DNA of 64,000 bases from Hormoscilla sp. GUM202 (GTDB lineage: Bacteria > Cyanobacteriota > Cyanobacteriia > Cyanobacteriales > Desertifilaceae): the NCBI GenBank assembly GCA_005518205.2, contig RFFC02000016.1, positions 1 to 64,000 of the forward strand, given 5' to 3'. The position numbers were made by a program, and so were the translations under genes. The notes below the pieces were generated by a model. The model was not told where the DNA came from. It worked only from the letters and a program-made list of their open reading frames with translations, and did no database searches. Below, in pieces: positions 61,129-64,000 of the stretch (within the stretch, counting starts at the first letter, position 1; the number at the start of each line of letters is the position of its first letter).

Positions 61129-62406
61129 ATGCGTATTCTGATCTATTCCTACAACTACCATCCAGAGCCAATTGGCATCGCGCCTCTGATGACAGAGTTG
61201 GCAGAGGGTCTGGTGAAACGGGGTCATCAGGTGCGGGTGGTCACGGGTATGCCCAACTATCCTCAGCGCCGCATTTACGATGAATATCAGGGCAAATTTT
61301 ATCTGACGGAAGAGAGAAACGGTGTCACAATCGAGCGCAGTTACGTTCGGATTAAAGGCCCTCACCCCAGCCTACTCGATCGATTGCTACTAGATGGCAG
61401 CTTTATGGTAACAAGCTTCCCCCTAGCATTCAAGGGTTGGCGACCGGACGTGATTTTATCCACCAGTCCTCCCTTACCCATTTGCGTACCAGTAGCTTTA
61501 TGTGGCTGGTTGCGTGGAGTGCCGGTGGTACTCAACATTCAGGATATTGTCTCGGAAGCGGGGTCTCGCGTAGGTTTGCTGAAAACAACTGGCCAGCTGA
61601 GTCGCGCGGTGGACGCTTTAGAAAAATTTGCCTACCGGACAGCGCAGAGGGTAAGCGTGATTGATGATGGGTTCAAACCCAAATTGGTGAGTCAAGGAGT
61701 ACCCGAGAGCAAAGTTGTCACCATTGCTAATTGGGTGGATGTCAATTTTATCCGACCTTGGCCCCAGGATCTTGAGAACCAATTCCGCCGCGACAATCAA
61801 CTGGATGGGAAATTTGTAGTGCTCTACGCTGGCAACATTGCCCTCACCCAAGGCTTGGAAACGGCGATTAAGGCCGCAGCTCAACTCCAGCAGATCCGGG
61901 AAATTGCTTTTGTAATCGTGGGAGAAAAGTCGGCCCTGGGGAAACTGCAGTCCTTTTGCTCTACCCACAAAGCTGACAACGTCCTGCTACTACCGTTTCA
62001 ACCCCGAGAGAAGTTGCCAGAAATGCTGGGGGCGGCAGATGTGGGGCTAGTATTGCAAAAGGAGCGGGTGACGGATTTTAATCTGCCGTCCAAAATTCCC
62101 GTACTCCTGGCCAGTGGTCGGGCAATTGTGGGCTCGGTGCTGGCACGGGGGACGGCAGCAAAAGCAATCAAGAACAGTGGCGGCGGCGTTGTCGTGGCGC
62201 CAGAAGACCCCCAAGCCCTAGCGGACCAAATAGAGAAACTATACCACGATCGCGATCTCGTTAACAGGCTGGGGGAGCAAGGCAGAAACTATGCTATGGC
62301 CCACTACTCCTTCGAGCAAGCGTTGACTCAGTATGAGGCGGTGTTTGCCGCGCTGACGGAAAAAAAGCCGAATTCATTGCTAGATCGGATAAGTGAAGGT
62401 CGATGA
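61129..62406 (+). CDS. WcaI/WbuB-like glycosyltransferase (family 4)
   Basis: A 425-residue GT-B enzyme. RILIYSYNYHPEPIGIAPLM and MPNYPQRRIYDEYQGK belong to the acceptor domain; ILSTSPPLPICVPVAL and LNIQDIVSEAGSRVGL follow. The donor domain holds KFVVLYAGNIALTQGLETAI, LLLPFQPREKLPEMLGAADV and LPSKIPVLLASGRAIVGSV. The family (colanic-acid WcaI, WbuB) builds exopolysaccharide or O-antigen, transferring sugars such as fucose or N-acetylhexosamine. No other polysaccharide genes are adjacent. Confidence 0.88.
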   Translation: MRILIYSYNYHPEPIGIAPLMTELAEGLVKRGHQVRVVTGMPNYPQRRIYDEYQGKFYLTEERNGVTIERSYVRIKGPHPSLLDRLLLDGSFMVTSFPLAFKGWRPDVILSTSPPLPICVPVALCGWLRGVPVVLNIQDIVSEAGSRVGLLKTTGQLSRAVDALEKFAYRTAQRVSVIDDGFKPKLVSQGVPESKVVTIANWVDVNFIRPWPQDLENQFRRDNQLDGKFVVLYAGNIALTQGLETAIKAAAQLQQIREIAFVIVGEKSALGKLQSFCSTHKADNVLLLPFQPREKLPEMLGAADVGLVLQKERVTDFNLPSKIPVLLASGRAIVGSVLARGTAAKAIKNSGGGVVVAPEDPQALADQIEKLYHDRDLVNRLGEQGRNYAMAHYSFEQALTQYEAVFAALTEKKPNSLLDRISEGR

Positions 62407-62490
62407 TCGAAGTTTTATGATAAAATAAATAAATCCCTAACCAGACCAACCGGTTGCTGCTGTGTCCCCCAAAAACGCGGTAGTAAGAAA

Positions 62491-62862
62491 ATGGAATCAA
62501 GATCAGAAGATAGCTTAAAACTAGCTAAGACAATAGCTGCGGCAGCTGACGATCGCAAAGCAGCAGACATTGTCATCCTCGGTGTGTCAGAAGTGTCCTA
62601 TCTGGCGGATTACTTCGTGCTCGCCACGGGGTTCTCGAAAGTCCAGGTACGCGCGATCGCCCGCTCGATCGAAGAGCGGGTAGTTTTGACTCTCGATCGC
62701 TATCCGGTGCGAACGGAAGGGAAAGCAGAAGGGAGTTGGGTACTCCTTGACTACTCGGATGCGATCGCTCACATCTTTATGCCCGCAGAACGGGAGTATT
62801 ATAACCTAGAAGCCTTCTGGGGACATGCGAAACGCATAGAATTTGATAGTAGTGCTAATTGA
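62491..62862 (+). CDS. rsfS: Ribosomal silencing factor RsfS
   Basis: A 123-residue Iojap/DUF143 protein: [20 protein letters not shown], then [20 protein letters not shown] and [20 protein letters not shown], ending [18 protein letters not shown]. It binds ribosomal protein L14 and blocks subunit joining under starvation. Followed 15 bp later by a CGLD27 gene, an order I recall from many cyanobacteria. Confidence 0.93.
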   Translation: MESRSEDSLKLAKTIAAAADDRKAADIVILGVSEVSYLADYFVLATGFSKVQVRAIARSIEERVVLTLDRYPVRTEGKAEGSWVLLDYSDAIAHIFMPAEREYYNLEAFWGHAKRIEFDSSAN

Positions 62863-62877
62863 TAGAGGAGGATCTGC

Positions 62878-63402
62878 ATGAGAAAGCCTCCTGTCTCCGT
62901 TTGCCCCGTGCCATGGGAACAGCTACCAATTAATGAGTATAAAAACTTGAGTGACTCTTGTTTTTTTGGCTGGGCAACTCTCGAACTGCCAGGCTATTTG
63001 ACTAAAATAGCGGTAATTTGGGGTATCAGTTGGTTGATAACTGGACCAGTGGCAGCAGCAAGCTTTGCACCGGCGAAGGTTCCAGTCCAGTTCCTCCTCT
63101 GTGGTGCGGGTGGTGCTAGCTTCTGCTTGAGTTTGCTACTGCTGAGGCTTTATTTGGGATGGAAATATGTGGGCGATCGCCTCAGTAATGAGACAGTATT
63201 CTATGAGGAGTCGGGCTGGTATGACGGTCAAACCTGGGCGAAAACTCCAGAAATGTTGGCTCAGGACCGGCTGATATTCACCTACCAAGTCCAACCTATT
63301 CTCCGGCGGGTGGTGCGAACATTGGGATTTCTGACTTTATTGCTCCTAGTTGAGATAATAACTTGGGTTGCTTGGTCACTACGGCAAAGCTTATATAGTT
63401 GA
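62878..63402 (+). CDS. CGLD27 family (DUF1230) membrane protein
   Basis: A 174-residue protein: VCPVPWEQLPINEYKNLSDS and CFFGWATLELPGYLTKIAVI are family signatures, followed by YLGWKYVGDRLSNETVFYEE and WYDGQTWAKTPEMLAQDRLI. Three or four hydrophobic segments (about 40-62, 68-95 and 145-168). CGLD27 (conserved in green lineage and diatoms) is linked to photosynthetic organisms and iron homeostasis; its biochemistry is unknown. Confidence 0.9.
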   Translation: MRKPPVSVCPVPWEQLPINEYKNLSDSCFFGWATLELPGYLTKIAVIWGISWLITGPVAAASFAPAKVPVQFLLCGAGGASFCLSLLLLRLYLGWKYVGDRLSNETVFYEESGWYDGQTWAKTPEMLAQDRLIFTYQVQPILRRVVRTLGFLTLLLLVEIITWVAWSLRQSLYS

Positions 63403-63456
63403 AACATAAAAGTGCCCGCTCGTCGGTAGTCGGTGGAAATGCAGAGCGTCAAAGTT

Positions 63457-64000
63457 ATGACTAGAGTAAAACGAACTCAAGCAGCAGAACTTGAAGTCAG
63501 GTTGCTGCGCGAAGGAATTACAGAATCGACTCATCGCGTCCAAGCGGTTGTCTGTGACGACAAGGGGCGCGTGCTTTCCGTAGCCGGTGACAAAGAAACC
63601 GCCACCTTCGTCCGTTCATCACTGAAGCCTTTTCAAGCGCTAGCCGTGACCACCACCGGCACGATGCAACGCTACGACCTCACAGAGCGAGATTTAGCGA
63701 TCGTTTGTAGCTCTCACAAAGGGACAACAGAGCAAGCGCGGCAGGCATTTAATATCCTGTGGCGCTCTGATGTGGATGCCACCATACTTCAATGTCCCAT
63801 CCCATCGGGAAAAGAAAGTCCCCTACAACACAATTGCTCTGGCAAACATGCGGGAATGCTGGCTGTCTGTCGGCAACGGGACTGGCCGGTGGAAACTTAC
63901 TTGCGGCGCTTTCATCCCGTGCAGCAGCTGATCTTGAGCAAAGTCGCAGAGCTGCTGCGGATGCCAGCTGATGAGTTTATCGGTGCTCGGGATGATTGTG
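63457..64000 (+). CDS. L-asparaginase II-like protein (partial, runs off right edge)
   Basis: The ATG at 63457 (MTRVKRTQAAELEVRLLREG) is preferred over 63439. 181 residues are visible before the window edge: VQAVVCDDKGRVLSVAGDKE, FVRSSLKPFQALAV, IVCSSHKGTTEQARQAF and LQHNCSGKHAGMLAVCRQRD, the signature of the asparaginase II (DUF1794-unrelated, Rhizobium-type) family. It hydrolyses asparagine to aspartate. The 3' end is missing. Confidence 0.88.
   Translation, partial: MTRVKRTQAAELEVRLLREGITESTHRVQAVVCDDKGRVLSVAGDKETATFVRSSLKPFQALAVTTTGTMQRYDLTERDLAIVCSSHKGTTEQARQAFNILWRSDVDATILQCPIPSGKESPLQHNCSGKHAGMLAVCRQRDWPVETYLRRFHPVQQLILSKVAELLRMPADEFIGARDDC

Overview
The window is chromosomal DNA of a cyanobacterium, most likely a filamentous Oscillatoriales-type organism. 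The evidence is the very frequent GCGATCGC (HIP1) octamers, the abundance of short dispersed repeats, and cyanobacterium-typical genes: gun4, a COP23-domain protein, CGLD27/DUF1230, a DUF151 nuclease next to ribE, HpsE/HpsJ-like genes, an ATP synthase gamma subunit with the photosynthetic insertion, and CHAT/DUF1822 proteins. The species cannot be fixed from the sequence. No tRNA, rRNA or CRISPR array was recognised.

Layout. 0-3 kb: a leucine-rich-repeat protein separated by one in-frame TGA from an FG-GAP repeat tail, then repeats and a relic of an AAA-like ATPase. 3-6.5 kb: a damaged YefM-YoeB pair, a DUF2283 gene, a secreted Ntn-hydrolase and a membrane protein whose stop codon comes from a 100-bp MITE. 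7-10 kb: dnaK and hsp20. 10.3-15 kb: dusB, a nucleotidyltransferase-like gene, three tandem VapB-like antitoxins each followed by a decayed VapC, and an AbiEi/AbiEii pair. 15.1-18.5 kb: a sigma-like factor, a DUF1822 protein and a CHAT (caspase-like) protease, the most interesting functional cluster. 18.6-24 kb: an HpsJ-like pseudogene, an HpsE-like glycosyltransferase, DUF502, nusB and ftsY. 24-30 kb: a COP23 protein, a Uma2 nuclease-like protein, a trypsin-TPR protein and an M48 metalloprotease. 30-41 kb: a GAF-PP2C phosphatase, argH, a small basic protein, a Nudix hydrolase, an aldo/keto reductase, DUF151, ribE, birA and pgeF. 41-45 kb: a PLP enzyme with two methyltransferase-like genes. 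45-51 kb: an M16 peptidase pair, a MITE-disrupted antitoxin gene and the ATP synthase gamma gene. 51-58 kb: a DUF3604 gene, a decayed second copy split by an ISL3 element, and a formylglycine-generating enzyme. 57.8-64 kb: gun4, a heptose-phosphate adenylyltransferase, an IS630 element, a glycosyltransferase, rsfS, CGLD27 and a partial asparaginase.

Housekeeping genes are mostly intact, while toxin-antitoxin and secondary genes are heavily decayed. Several decay events can be reconstructed exactly: an ISL3 insertion with an 8-bp target duplication; two nearly identical 100-bp MITEs with TA duplications and ends matching the resident IS630; a 163-bp MITE whose empty site survives nearby; a 37-bp insertion in yoeB; and 24-bp in-frame insertions in two proteins. 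All functional statements are family-level inferences from reading the translated sequence; no database search was run.
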